DNA of 64,000 nucleotides from Dichomitus squalens LYAD-421 SS1 (Eukaryota; Basidiomycota; Agaricomycetes; Polyporales; Polyporaceae). The notes beneath the pieces were generated by a model. That model was not told where the DNA came from. It searched no databases and saw only the letters and a program-made list of their open reading frames with translations. The stretch spans positions 171,465 to 235,464 of the forward strand of contig NW_006766897.1 of NCBI RefSeq assembly GCF_000275845.1, written 5' to 3'. Below are positions 31,688 through 44,600 of this stretch, piece after piece (positions within the stretch are counted from its first letter, which is position 1; every line of letters starts with the position of its first letter). Both the position numbers and the translations under genes were made by a program.

Positions 31688-34295
31688 ATGTACTCTCGGA
31701 CCCTCCTTGTGGCAGGGGCCGCCCTGCTTGGGCCTGTCTTGGGCGCGTCGTGGACCGCGACCCCCTTCAATCCCGCCTCTGTCCCATTGGCCGTCCGTAC
31801 GCCCTACCTGTCAGCCTGGCTAGCCCAAGGCGCCGGCACTGCTTTGAACGACGCTTGGCCTACTTTCTGGACTGGCAGCGTGAGTAGCCCCAACATGTCC
31901 GTTCTGCCGCAAAAGTCTAAAATGTCGCGGTCGCTAGATCCTCGGCTGGGCAGGCTACGTGAAGGTCGACGGCACGACTTACACCTGGCTTGGCGTTCCT
32001 AATGTAGCCGGGCCGTCCAAGGCTACACAAAAGAGCTTCCAGGTTGGTTTTCACGACAGCGAAGTCGATAGCGTGTGTGTATGCTTATGGGCGCCGCGTT
32101 GTGTAGTTCACCTCAACGCAGAGCATCTTCACGCTCAGTGCCGGCCCGGTCGATCTCACCGCGACCTTCCTCAGCCCCGTTGAGGTACGCTCGTATATGC
32201 CCAGCAGATGATTCGGTACTCAACCTTCGTGTCATAGCCCTCCGATCTCGTCAACCAATCTCTTCCCTTCTCATACCTCGCTGTCTCCGTCAAGTCTAAT
32301 GATGGTAACTCGCACAACGTCCAGGTCTACACCGACATCTCCGCGGAGTGGGTCACCGGCGACAACAGCCTGGTGGCAAACTGGACTACCACCACTGGGA
32401 ATGTCCTAACGCATCAGGTTCAGCTCTCGTCGCCGAGCGTCTATAGCGAGGTCAGCGACCACACCCAATGTGAGTGTTACTTGTGTCGTGGACTGTAGGG
32501 GTCGCTGATACCCTCTCACAGACGGTTCTGCTTACCATGCGACTTTGAATGTACGTCCTTCAACTGAGATGTGGATGCGACCAGCACATGCTCATCATCT
32601 GTCTTTATGGCATTTCCCTAGACCGTGGGTGCAACATGGCAGTCGGGCCAGGACATCGTAGTCCGCCAACAATTCATCAGTAATGGCGCCCTTGCGAACA
32701 CCGCGGACACCAACTTCCGCGCAGTCTCCAACAACTGGCCCGTCTTCGGTTTCGCACACAACCTCGGCACCGTCGGCACATCCGCGACTGCGCCTGTCGT
32801 CTTCGTCGTCGGCCACGTGCGTGACCCCGCCATCCAGTACATCACGGCGAACAACGGTCGGCAAGACCGCTCCGTCCTCTTCTGGACTCGGTTCAGCACC
32901 GTCTCGAGCGCGATTTCTACCTTCATCAACGACTACGCGAATGCTCTCGCCCGCGCCAACGCGTTCGATGCCAAGGTCAAGAGCGATGCCTCCAAGATCT
33001 CCTCGGACTACGCCGATATCGTCGCCCTCTCCGTCCGCCAGGCTCTTGGTGCCATCGAGATCACCGTCTCGAAGGACTCGACGGGCAAGTTCAACACTTC
33101 CGATATCACGACTTTTTTGAAGGAGATCTCCTCTGACGGCAACGTCAACACTGTCGATGTCGTCTTCCCCTCATGGCCCATCTTCCTCTACACGAACCCG
33201 GTGATCGGCAAGCAGCTGCTCTTGCCGCTCTTCGAGTACCAGGCGACCGGTCAGTATCCGAACAAGTGGGCCGTGCACGACATGGGCTCATCGTACCCCA
33301 AGGCGGTCGGCCACAACGACGGCCAGGACGAGGCGATGCAGGTCGAGGAGTCCGGCAACATGCTCATCATGGCGCTCTCGCACGCGCAGAAGTCGGGCGA
33401 CAACTCCCTCCTGAAGACGTACTACAGTCTCCTTGACCAATGGACGCAGTACCTGATCCAGGACTCGCTCATCCCCGCGGAGCAGCTGTCGACGGACGAC
33501 TTCGCGGGCAAGCTGGCGAACCAGACGAACCTGGCGATCAAGGGCATCGTCGGCATCGCAGCAATGTCGAAGATTGCGGGCATTGTCGGGGACACGGCGA
33601 GGGCGAGCAACTACTCGTCCATCGCGGCGAGCTACGTGCAGCAGTGGCAGGGCTTCGCGCTCTCGAGCGACAAGACGCACTTGACGCTCGCGTACGGCAA
33701 CAGCTCGTCGTGGGGCCTTGCGTACAACTTGCTGGCCGACAAGCTCCTCGGCACGAACGTCTTCCCGAAGTCTATTTTTGACCTTCGTCAGTTTCAGTTC
33801 TCTGTGCCACTCGTACGCAAGGCTGACATTGCACATCGACTTGCAGAGACGCAGTGGTACTCTAGTCACGCCCTTTCGTACGGTGTCCCCCTCGATACTC
33901 GGTGAGTGGTCTTGCACATACATTGCTTGCTTCCACGATATCGACCTCTTCTCTCCAGCCACACGTACACGAAGTCTGGTGAGCAAGCTGTGCCCGCGCT
34001 ATGTCGTTACCATCGTCACTAATCGACTTTCCTAGACTGGGAGATTTGGACGGCGGCCCTTGTGACGTCAACCAGCGTCCGCGACTTGCTCGTTAGCTCG
34101 GTTCGCAAGTACGCCGCGGATGGCAAGAGCTCGCAGCCGCTCGGGGACTGGTACGAGACTGCGGACGGCTCCGTCGAGGGATTCCGTGCGCGCCCCGTTG
34201 TCGGCGGTCACCTTGCCCTGGTAAGTATCAGGCCGTGCTCTGGTGCGCGGGCCAGTCGAAGTGCTGATCATGCTCATTTACAGCTCATCGTGTGA
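31688..34295 (+). CDS. gtaA: Secreted glutaminase A (GtaA-type), tandem copy 2
   Basis: Paralogue of the gene at 26340 with the same exon layout and activity by family. ATG 31688-31690 begins a signal peptide (LLVAGAALLGPVLGA). The mature protein carries the GtaA blocks QGAGTALNDAWPTFW, GHVRDPAIQYITANNGRQDR, WAVHDMGSSYPKAVGHNDG, QDSLIPAEQLSTDDFAGKL and IKGIVGIAAMSKIAG, then DTRHTYTKS|DWEIWTAALVTS and LGDWYETADGS. The last exon is three codons (LIV) ending at TGA 34293-34295. It differs from copy 1 mostly at silent and surface positions, apart from a 176-bp identical tract. Both reading frames look intact, so both copies are probably expressed. Glutamine deamidation outside the cell would supply ammonium and glutamate. 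Confidence 0.9.
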
Positions 34296-35112
34296 TGGAT
34301 ACACGGTATATGGCCGGTGAACATGCTACACGCCGCAATCTATGATGATGCATGATTGCAAGTTCATGAGGACAGGGACGATGACTGTACTAATAGCAGA
34401 TTGTACAATCGGCACTTGTGTAAATATACCGAAGCGAAAGCTGCCCTGCAGCCATTTGCCTGTGATTTCGTGCACGCTCGTAACGCGGCTGGAGTCACGC
34501 TCGAATACTCGACGGGTCGCGCGAGAGACGGCGGCGTGCGAAGTGCTCGTGCGAGACGGTCCCTGCCACTAGTCTCCACCTATGCAATCTGTTGCCTCGG
34601 GTCGCTTGCGGCCGTGGAAGGGCAGGGAGCGTCCGCGCGATCTCGGGAGCCAGAAGGCCCGGAGGTTGGGTTCAGATACTCGAGCGATCGGTGGCCGATA
34701 CCGAGGTCGAGGAACTGACGTCGCCTCGCAAGATCGATGCAAGCTGAGTGGGTCGAAGAAATCTGCTGTCCAGTCGCTCCTTCCCCTTCCATGCAGATGA
34801 GCGAGGCATGTCGCCCGGTCGAAACAGTTTCTGTGATGCGAGCGCCGCATCGCCGCATTAATGATTGTGGCCCCCGCTGCAAACGGACGTTGGGACACAC
34901 GGCGGCTGAACACGGTCATGTGACCGGGCGATGGGGGGGGGGGGCATGATCGCGCTGGTGGCAGGCGGAGGATGGCGTCGGACACGTCCCGAACAGCATC
35001 CGCAATGCGTCTTTAAGCAACCACCGCCATCGCCCATCGCTCTCACCGAAGTTCGCCACAATCGACGGTCGCCACGTCTCCCGCGACTTTCAGAATCATT
35101 GCCGTCCTCGCC
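34296..35112. other. Intergenic region before the photolyase gene
   Basis: 817 bp. It holds a run of 10-11 G near 34934, a site likely to vary in length. Short ORFs are not convincing. Confidence 0.5.
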
Positions 35113-37279
35113 ATGGGTAAACGAGCGCGCAGCCTGTCTTCCTCGCCGCACCTGGCCCCAGCGAACGGTGCGACGAAGAAGAAGCGAGAAGTGAATTTCT
35201 CCCCCAATAGGATCGCGACAGCAGAGCATGCGGCCAAGGCGGATGCCTCCCCACCCCTCTTCCAGCTCGTCGATGCCGTCCACCGCAACGTCGATAACCC
35301 GCCCAATGGTGAGTGCGTCGTGTACTGGATGAGGATGGAGGACCTTCGGAGTGAGTACGACCGCTCTTGGTAGGGAGATGATGCGACTTACCAAGTGCCG
35401 CCATACAATTCAGTTCGCGACAACAGAGCCATTGCTCAAGCATCCGCGCAGGCGCGGAAGGACAGCGTCCCACTCATAGTGCTACACGTTCTGAGCCCCC
35501 AGGACTACATCGCGCATGACCGCAGCGCTCGCAAGATCGATTTCGTGCTGCGCAACCTGCAAATAATCCGCGTAAGTCATCAGCCACTGATGAATGCATA
35601 ACTAGATCTGATCCCCCTTCGCGCAGTCCAGACTCAGCGAGTTGGACATACCTTTGTACACCGTCTCACACGAGCCCCGCACGAAGATACCCGCCTTCAT
35701 ACACGGCCTGCTGCAACAGTGGAAGGCTTCGCACCTCTTCGCAAATATGGAGTACGAAGTGGACGAGCTCCGCAGGGACATCGCACTTTCGGGGATTGCA
35801 AGAAAACACGGGAAGGTATCTTGCACGTTCCTACACGACCGGTGCATCGTCCCGCCCGGAGAGGTGACAACCAAGGACGGACGTGGATACACTGTACGCG
35901 TCCATTCTAGCTATCAAAGAAGTGACCCTGTACTTATATAACCGCCAGGTTTACTCGCCGTTCCTCCGCACGTGGAAGTCTACTATCGACCAAGCCACCT
36001 CGGATTATATAGGGGAAGCACCGTTGCCGGTAGCGAACGACCCCGCTGTGCGATCGCATCCCGTGTACAGCAACCTCTTCGATGTCGAGGTCCCACACGA
36101 AGTTGAAGGATTTACGCTTGACCCCAAAGTGCGCGAGAGGATGGCTTCCTGTTGGCCTGCAGGGGAAGATGCAGCGCATGAGGTGAGTAATGGTCGTGCT
36201 CAGACGATGCGCAAAAATGGGACTGACGTCGAACAACGTTCCAAGGTGTTGCGCCGTTTCCTCGAGACCATGTCACGAACGTCTCATCTAGGTGTCACCG
36301 ATCCGTTAAGCGAAAGTGCGAAGATGGCGAAGAATCCGTCAACACAGAGTCGCTTGGGCAAGTACAACGACCAAAGGGACCGGGTGGACGCAGATACGAC
36401 CAGTCGCATGAGTCCATACCTCGCTGCCGGCGTTATTTCCGCGCGTACCTGCGTTCGCGAGGCACTCGAAACGTGCGGGAAGAAGAAAGTCGATATCAGC
36501 CGTGACACAGGCGTCGGGCGCTGGATACAAGAGATCGGTGCGTCGGACTCCATTCCTCTGATAAAGTCCTGACTGGGGCTGACGGGGATATGCAGCGTGG
36601 CGCGACTTCTACAACCACATCCTCGCGTTCTTCCCACGCGTGTCCATGGGACGACCCTTCCTGGAGAAGTACGCGCACATCCAGTGGGAGACGAACGAGG
36701 CGCACCTCCAGGCGTGGAAGGACGGCCGCACGGGCGTCCCGGTCGTCGACGCGGCGATGCGCCAGGCGAACACGATGGGCTGGATGCACAACCGCGGCAG
36801 GATGATCGCGGCGATGTACCTGACGAAGGACCTGCTGATCGACTGGCGGCTGGGGGAGCGGTACTTCATGGAGGTGCTCATCGACGGGGACCTGGCGTCG
36901 AACAACGGAGGCTGGCAGTGGAGCGCGAGCACGGGGGTCGACCCTGCGCCGTACTTCAGGATCTTCAATCCGTACACGCAGAGCCAGAAGGTACGTACCT
37001 GATCTCCGGGTTCAGGAGACGGTCTGACTTGAGCTGTGGCCAGATCGACCCCGGAGGCGAATACATTCGTGCTTTCGTGCCTGAGCTCGCGAAGGTTAGA
37101 GGCCCAGGTTCGCGTTGACATCTCCCTTCTCGGCAGCCAGATGCACTGACGCCCCTGCAGAGATACACAAGCCGCCGCCGGCGCTAGCGGACAAGCTCGG
37201 ATATCCTCGTGCCCTGGTCGAACATGACATGGCGAGGAAACAGGCCATTGAGCGGTACAAGAACATCGGTAAGAAGTAA
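35113..37279 (+). CDS. PHR1: Deoxyribodipyrimidine photolyase (CPD class I)
   Basis: Splits UV-induced cyclobutane pyrimidine dimers using light captured by FAD. ATG 35113-35115 ([16 protein letters not shown]) is followed by a basic, possibly nuclear or mitochondrial targeting N-terminus. The antenna-binding alpha/beta domain includes [12 protein letters not shown] and [20 protein letters not shown]. The FAD domain includes [58 protein letters not shown] and the hallmark [18 protein letters not shown]. The C-terminus ends [13 protein letters not shown] at TAA 37277-37279. Seven or more short introns interrupt it. The order of motifs and the NNGGWQW signature fit a class I CPD photolyase rather than a 6-4 enzyme. 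Photo-induction is likely but not visible in the promoter. Confidence 0.93.
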
Positions 37280-37437
37280 GGGGTGCACTCTAGATTCCAC
37301 GGACGTGAAGTGCAGCCTGCACTATTCCGCAGATGCATGTTTTGATGATTGAGGATAATTGTGTATAGCAAAATGTGTGAAGACAGCAAAATGATAGCGC
37401 ATGAAGGGGGAGGAAGAGAGAGCTGGCAGAGCGGGTA

Positions 37438-38396
37438 TCACTCGTCCAAATCGAAATCAGAATCGTTATCCTCGGTATCCCTGCTTCGTATGTGCTGCCG
37501 CACTGCCGTCTTCGTCCCGTATGTGACGCTTGGCCCGAAAGACTCATCTTTCTGGACTACACCTAAAAATAGAATGAGCTCCGAGTTGATGGTCCCGATA
37601 CGTATTGCTCACCGCTGTTGATTAGCTTCCACTCCAGTGTGGCCGTCTCGAACTCGTCTGAGTTGCCCAGATCTTCGAAACCGATGAACCTGTACGGATG
37701 AAGGGCCTGTGAAGTTGGTGCAATACGCATCGCGGATATGAATACGTACCGGTCTTTGGAAGTTCCGTTAATGAAGGTCATGACACAAGGGAGGACCTTC
37801 ACACCCAGCCGCTCAACCAGCCACGGAACGTTTTCGACAAAGACGCGGATGAAGAGCGTGCCGAAATACTTCGGCGCGAGCCTCTGTAGGTGCTTATCCA
37901 TGATCTCGCACCTTTTGAATTTGTGGTGGAAGAAATGGATCACGCAGCGCGGCTCATTCCTGCATGCGGAACGCGATTTCAGCCTTCGTCCTCCTCTCTG
38001 CGGAGGAACTTGTGTGTGTAGGCTAACTTACGCGCTTAGCTGGACAACTTCCTTCTCATCCGTCACTTCCCTGTAATGACCATGCCCAACGCTCTTCATC
38101 TTCTGCAGCTGTTCCATCCTGCAGGCGCGTGCCACAGCCTAGGTTAGCGAGGACGCGCGTGCCACGACGGATCCATGTTGTAGTGCTAGAGGGGCACCTT
38201 ACTCTCGTTTGAGCTGCTCCATGCCGTGCTCGCGAAACGCTGCGCTCGAGTCGTTCTCAATTTCCGCCTCCAGTTCGGCGAAGATGTCGTCGTCGTCGAT
38301 TTCCGTCGCGGGCGTGCGCGAGGAGCCTGCCTCACTTGTGCTGGGCTCGTTCAGGCGCGCGACCAGAGAGGCGACCTTCGCGTTATGTTCTGACAT
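37438..38396 (-). CDS. PLP1: Phosducin-like / TXNDC9-type thioredoxin-fold protein
   Basis: Members of this family assist the CCT chaperonin in folding tubulin and actin. ATG 38394-38396 (MSEHNAKVASLVARL). An acidic N-terminal helix (DDDDIFAELEAEIE) and MEQLKRE precede a helix ending YREVTDEKEVVQLSA. The thioredoxin-like fold follows: CVIHFFHHKFKRCEIMDKHL, LAPKYFGTLFIRVFVEN, and the cis-proline strand VKVLPCVMTFING. FIGFEDLGNSDEFETATLEW matches the family's end of the fold. The redox CxxC pair is absent, as is usual for this group. The C-terminus is acidic (DTEDNDSDFDLDE). About five introns. It is divergent from DOM34, sharing a 328-bp promoter region. Confidence 0.85.
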
Positions 38397-38724
38397 TTTG
38401 CCGTGCGCGGTACGTGCGTCGCCGTCCACAAATCGGACAAGTCCAGTAAAGAGTGGGGAAGGATGAAAGCAGCAAGTGGACGCTGTGAATCGCGATCGTC
38501 GATCCGCGGGTGCGTGCTGGACGCGGTCCGCCTGTCCGCAATACCCGCATTCGGAAGGTCATTCTCAGGCTGAAACGCTATGTTGCCTGTATCTACAGGG
38601 GAAGGTAATTCTCCCGCAAGGTATATAAGAGGTGCAATGAACGAGAGCCCTCCAACCACAACGCTACATTCTACCACCATCTACATCGCAGTGCTTTGCG
38701 AACTATACCACATTGCTTGGATAC
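38397..38724. promoter_or_regulatory. Divergent promoter region of the TXNDC9-like gene and DOM34
   Basis: 328 bp shared by two genes transcribed away from each other. A TATATAA motif at 38622-38628 lies about 100 bp before the DOM34 start and is correctly oriented for it. Confidence 0.55.
38622..38628 (+). promoter_or_regulatory. TATA-box candidate for DOM34
   Basis: TATATAA in the context AAGGTATATAAGAGG, 97 bp upstream of the ATG at 38725. The spacing is plausible for a fungal TATA element. Confidence 0.45.
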
Positions 38725-40455
38725 CATGAAGTTAATTGGAAAGCGGATAGAGAAGGACGGATCGGTTCGTCATGCTGTCCAAACTTCAAAGATGCGGGGT
38801 CGCTCAACTAACGCATGTCTACACTCAGGGTCGTGTCACTGTCCGCCCCGAGGATGATGAAGACATGTGGCATCTGTATAATATTATTCAGGAGGCACGC
38901 CCATTCGGTCTATCATACGCATTGCCTCATGCTGACTTCACTCTTCGCAGGGCGATCGGGTCCGCGCAGCAGGCATGCGCCGCATACAGAATGTCTCAAC
39001 CACGGGCTCTGTAGATTCAAAGCGGATTCGTCTCAACCTCACGCTCGCCGTCACGAGGGTCACTTGGTCTCCCTCCTCCGCTCCTGGAGCCGAATCGGGC
39101 ACTAAGAGTGGAGCGCCAAACGCAGCACCGGTCGCAACGGCAAAGGTCGAAGTTACGGGACGCGTTGCGGAGGAAAACCAGCATGTGAAGCTTGGGGCTT
39201 TCCATACACTCGACATCGAAGCGAACAAGGATGTCCGCATAGAAAAAGATGCGGGTGGGTGGGACAGTGTTGCCCTGGGACGAGTGGAAGAGAGCTGCGT
39301 GCCAGGACGAGGAGCGGAGGTCGCAGCCATCGTCTGTGGTGAAGGTATGTCATCGTATACCTATTTTGCGATTGAACCCTCATGTAGTGACCCACCGACA
39401 CTCATACTAGGCAGTGCCATCTTCTGTCTACTCTCCGAGCATATGACCACGGTGCTACAGCGGCTAGAAGTACCTATACCCCGCAAAATCTCGACTCAGT
39501 CTTCCGCGCATGAGAAGGTATAATGCTCATGCGTGAACAAAGAGACCCAACGACTAAGCTTGTTTCTTGCCAGGGGTTGTCACGATACTACCAAACCCTA
39601 TATACCTCATTCCTCCGGCACGTCCCATATGCCTCACCTTCCCTGCGCGCTATCGTCATTGCGTCGCCTGGATGGACAAGAGATGCCGTGTTTGACTCTA
39701 TCATGGCCGAGGCGAGCCGCACCTCAAACAAGGCGCTGTTGGCTGCGCGAAACAAGTTCATCAAGGTACATGTTAACAGCCCACACGTACACAGTCTGGT
39801 AGAAGCCCTTAAGAGTCCAGAGGTGAGTCTACATTCTCATACAAGGGTGTGGACGCTCCTGAAGTCCACTCTAGATCGCCAGTCAAATGAAGGAGACGAA
39901 GTTCGCACGAGAAGGGATGATGTTGGACAAGTAAGTCCGGTCAGAACACTTAGGTAGTTGAAGGTCGTTCTCATATCTGCCCAGGTTCTTCAAGATGCTT
40001 GCCACGGATGAGATGCGGGCATGGTACGGTCCGGACCACGTCGCTCTCGCCGCAGATCGGGGAGCCATCGGCACCCTTCTAATCTCGGACGAGCTGTTCA
40101 GGTGAGTCTTGTTGGCGGTGTACATTCGGACGCATCACTGACATATCCGCAGATCAAGCGATGCTGCAACTCGCAAGAAATACGTCAATATCGTCGAAGA
40201 TGTCCAACAGAAGGGTGGGAAAGTCTTGATCTTCTCTAGTATGCACGAGTCTGGTCGACGTAAGCGATTCGTGACGCTATGACACCATCAATCCATTGCT
40301 CATCGTACCGGCATTTTTTAGAACTAAATCAGCTAACCGGCATCGCTGCCATCCTGACCTTCCCGCTGGACATTGAGGTCGTGGAAGCCGAGGAACGGGA
40401 AGCGAAGGAGGAGGAAGAGAGGAGGAATGCGGAAGAGAGAGGAACGGAAACATGA
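38725..40455 (+). CDS. DOM34: Dom34/Pelota ribosome-rescue factor
   Basis: An eRF1-like protein that, with Hbs1, enters the empty A site of stalled ribosomes and splits them (no-go and nonstop decay). ATG 38725-38727 ([18 protein letters not shown]) begins the Sm-like N-terminal domain, which continues [20 protein letters not shown] and [17 protein letters not shown]. The central domain has [19 protein letters not shown] and [12 protein letters not shown]. The C-terminal domain has [30 protein letters not shown] and [12 protein letters not shown], followed by an acidic tail. There is no GGQ peptide-release motif, as expected for Pelota. About eight introns; the second uses a GC donor. It is convergent with URA3, leaving 113 bp between the stop codons. 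Confidence 0.94.
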
Positions 40456-40568
40456 TTTGACGATATGTATTGCGATGTTACACTATGTCCCACAACTGTA
40501 GCGGTAGTAAACATTTACATGCGACACTTACTACTGTATACCTATCTAGTTATCCATAAGTGCTAGTC

Positions 40569-41510
40569 TCAGTCTGAGATATCGACCCTCTCCCGATATG
40601 CTTTCCATCCCTCTGCACGATACCTCTCCGCTTGTGCTCGGACAGCCTCGACATTGGCACCATTGTCTTTCCCGTAAATCCCTCGACCAACGATGATGAC
40701 GTCGCAGCCGGACTCTACGATTACCTCCCTGGGCGTCCGATATTGCTGGCCCATGCCGTCTCCCCTTGTGTCCAGCCCCACGCCCGGAGTAAGAATGAGT
40801 AAGTCCTCGTCTGGCGTGGACTCGCCTTCCCGTAAGCCGACGCCGTCCATCCGTCGCTGGGCGATGAAGCCGATCACGAAGTCGCGATTGGCCCGAGCCA
40901 TTCGAACCGCCTCCTCCGTGTACACTCCGGTAGCCAGGCTTCCTTTTGTGCTCATCTCAGCGAGCAGCAGGAGCCCTCTCCCGAGTGGAAGTCCGACGGA
41001 TTTGAGGCCAGAGATGATGGACGGTCCGGGGACTGGATGAGCGTTGGTTATATGCGACCAACTCGCGATCTTGTGAACGCCTGCGGAGTACTGTAGGGCC
41101 ACGGTATTTCCTACCTTTTCTCAGTATAGCAGAGATATTATGTGGGAAGGACCTCACCGATGTCTGCGAACTTCCTGTCCTCGAAGATCAGGAAGTCATG
41201 CTTTTGGCTAAGTTCCTTGAGGCGCTCGATCACGGACGGCTCGAAGTCCTCAATGATATCTACGTGTGTCTTTCATGGCATCGGTTAGCCTTTCGTGAAT
41301 ATTCGCAAAAACTCGATCACCTACCTTCAACAGACATACGTACGGTCCGACGGTGTCGATAATCCTGAAGAAATCCTCTTGTTTGGTGACATCCACACTA
41401 ACGGAGAGGTTGGTGCGTTTGCGTTCGATCGTCTCGAGGAGCGCCTTTGCAGCAGGGTTTGGGTGCTGGGCAGCCCTTTGCGCGTAAGTCTGCTTGGATA
41501 CAGACGACAT
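40569..41510 (-). CDS. URA3: Orotidine-5'-phosphate decarboxylase
   Basis: Last step of UMP synthesis, decarboxylating OMP; cytosolic. ATG 41508-41510 ([18 protein letters not shown]). Key blocks are [37 protein letters not shown] with the Asp/Lys active-site strand, and [15 protein letters not shown] with the catalytic Asp-Lys-Asp tetrad members. Others are [58 protein letters not shown]...GQQYRTP and [12 protein letters not shown]. Two short introns are near 41265-41320 and 41120-41155. Length (about 275 residues) is normal for fungi. It is divergent from PUS7 across only 145 bp. All catalytic residues are present. The gene is widely known as a selectable marker in fungi. Confidence 0.95.
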
Positions 41511-41655
41511 TCTGTTCGTCTCCTGGGTCGTGGTAGATGACTAGAAGGACGTCGGTACATATTGAAAGATTAGATACAGGTCAGATCTGGCGATCTACAA
41601 GTGCTACGGTAGCGCGCGATCTAATCTCCTCCCAATTTGCCTCTAGCTCCCGACC

Positions 41656-44600
41656 ATGTCGTCCTCTCCCAAAACACGCCCTCGCGAGTCGGACCTCCCT
41701 GACGAGCCCGATGCAAAGCGGACGAAGCTTGAAAGCGCGTCAAACGCGGGTGCAGACGCGCCTATGAGCACGGATCGCGCTGTCGCTGTGGTCAACATCG
41801 CCGACCTCGAGGAGCAGGAGAGCATGGACGTCGACGCGGAGGACTCGGAGCCACAGAGTCTGCTTCCACCGAGTCACGCGTTTCTGAACACAAGACCGCC
41901 AGTATATGGTCCAGATGGGTCTATGCAGCAGATCATGGAGACGGACGTCGGGATATCCGAGTACATTGGCTTTGACGTGCCAAAGATTGAGGGTATCATC
42001 AAGCAGAGGTGCGTAGCATTTATCAGACTCTCAGGTTACCTCTCGTTACGATCAGCGCGTCACTAGATTCACCGATTTCTTGGTGTTTGAGGTCGACCAA
42101 GATAGTCAAGTTATACATCTGAAGTCGCTTGGAATGCCTTCATCATCTAAGAAGGGCGGAGCTGCTACAGCTACTGGGGACGCTACGCCTGCTGAGCCTA
42201 CAGGCGTAGCTACTAGCGAACAAAAGGGTGCTGAGACACTCGCGGCACCAGTGGAGCGGCCTGTGGAGGCCAGTACTACCGAACCCGCACATGAATCTGC
42301 TGAGCCAACTGCAGAAGGGGAGGCGAAAGCCGAAGATGAAGAACCACTGCAAGACGATGAACCGTGGCCGGAACGTTTCACAAACTCTCTCAAACCCTTC
42401 TTGTCTGAAGAAGTCATCGTTCGCGTTAGAGAACTCTACCTTGAAGGTCCAGAGCCGCCGTTCGTGAGCGACAGTGGTTGGGCTGGAAGGCAAGCGAAAG
42501 TAGCTGGCGGGACTGGAACAGTAGCTGGCGAGACTGGGAAGCTAGCTGGCGGGACTGGGGATGCTGCGGAAGCGTCTTCGACACACGAGCCTGCAGAAGA
42601 GTCAGAATCGAAGGGAAAGGGCAAGCGAGGGAGGGACCGGGGCAGGGGTGGTAGAGGCGGGAGGGGTGGAAGGGGTGGAGGAAGGGGTGGCAGGCCTGGC
42701 GCGAAGGAAGACCACCGTAAAGTGCTCTCTGATGTCCGTACCTCCGCGTTCAATGCTATCCACTCTGAAGACCCCCTCTGACCTCAGACGGAACATAGCC
42801 GATTGCCTCCAAAGAAACCCGTACGGGCCTACACCAAATCATACGGGACCTGTTCGGTGGTAAGCTGGACACCGAGACGGACACCACTGCGTCGCCTTCG
42901 GACGAAGGTTCGCGTATCGCTATCAAATGGTCGAAGCGTGGGGGAGGAGGTCGAGGAGGTCGTGGCGGTAATCGTGGCGGCGGTCGTGGAGGGAGGACAG
43001 AAGTTGGTACGTTTGACATATACAGATTCACTTCGTGCACAATGTGCTCATGGTTGAGCCTTTTAGCGGCAAAGGGGGAGAGGGGGAACTATCCTCCATA
43101 CATCCACTTCACGCTCCAGAAGACGAACCGTGACACTCAAGACGCCCTCGCCCACCTGTCACGCACGTTGCATTGCAACGTCAAAGATCTCTCCGTGGCG
43201 GGGACGAAGGACAAGCGTGGCGTCACCGTACAACGCGTGTCATTACGACGTGGTAACAAGACCGTTGAGGACGTCTGGAAAATGGCTAATGGTCTCAATG
43301 GTCGCCGAACGATGGAGGAGGTCATGACACAGCGAGGCGAGCGAGGAGTGAGGATAGCCGACCTGAACTACCGGAAGGCGAGCCTTGAGCTGGGTATGCT
43401 CAAGGGCAATGCGTTCGTGATCACGCTCAGGTGTGCAGTTCCTCTGACCTTCTCATGCGGTGATCTCATTAAAGAGCTAGGAATGTGCGCGTTGACTCAT
43501 TGGAGACCCTGGACCGCGCTATGAATGTTATCAAGACGAAAGGCTTCATCAACTACTATGGTGGGTTGGTGCGGCACTATTCGCAAGTCATGGCGTAATG
43601 ACTTAGCATCACATAGGTATGCAGCGCTTCGGGACAGCTAGCATCCCCACGCACACGATTGGACTCGCCCTACTGAAGGGAGACTGGCATAGAGCTGTCA
43701 GCCTCATTCTCCGTCACCGGCCAGGCGAGCATCCAGATGTCGTCGCAGCACGGAATGCATGGCTGGTAGACAAAGACCTCGACAGAGCACTGGACCTCAT
43801 GCCCCGACGCGTGGTTGCCGAGCGGTGTATCCTTGAGAGCTACAAAAAGCAGAAGGGCGACACCCGGAACGCGATGGGAGCGCTGTCAACGGTAAGTCTT
43901 GCCTGCGGACGGCCCGGCGCTCGACCTGACACGCTTTACAGATCCCTCGCAATCTCAGGCTCATGTATATTCATGCATACCAGTCCTATGTTTGGAATGC
44001 CATCGTCTCTGAACGTATCCGGACTTACGGAGCAGAAAAGCCCGTTGTTGGAGACCTGGTCTTTGAAGGAGCATCTTCCGCTAAGGCCGACGCTGACGGG
44101 GAAGATGTGGAGATCGCTTTAGATGCTGCCGAAGGCGAGAACTCCCTAGAAGACAAGGTGGCCAATGAGGACAATGGTATGTCTCAGCGTCACTGCCACG
44201 ACGATTATGGAGACAGACTAACCTCGCTATCTACTAAGCAGGAACTTCGAGCAGATCCAGCAAGAGATCGAGGAAAGCCTGGGAACCGCCAAAGGTCAAG
44301 ACACTCACCGACGCGGACCTGGACAATTATTCCATATTCGACGTGATCATGCCCTTGCCCGGTAAAGACGTCGACTTCCCGGGTGGCGCTCTCGGCGAAC
44401 GATACAGGGAGTTCTTGCGCAGAGACGGGCTTGACCCAGACAACTTTGTCCGTAAACAGAAGTGAGTAGTTGCAATGGCTCAAGAGCCATGGTTATTTAA
44501 CGTCGAATGTTTAGGGACTACACTCTCGGTGGCTCCTACCGCAGTGTTCTCCATCTACCCAAGGAGCTGTCGTGGGCCGTCATGAAGTATACCGATCCAG

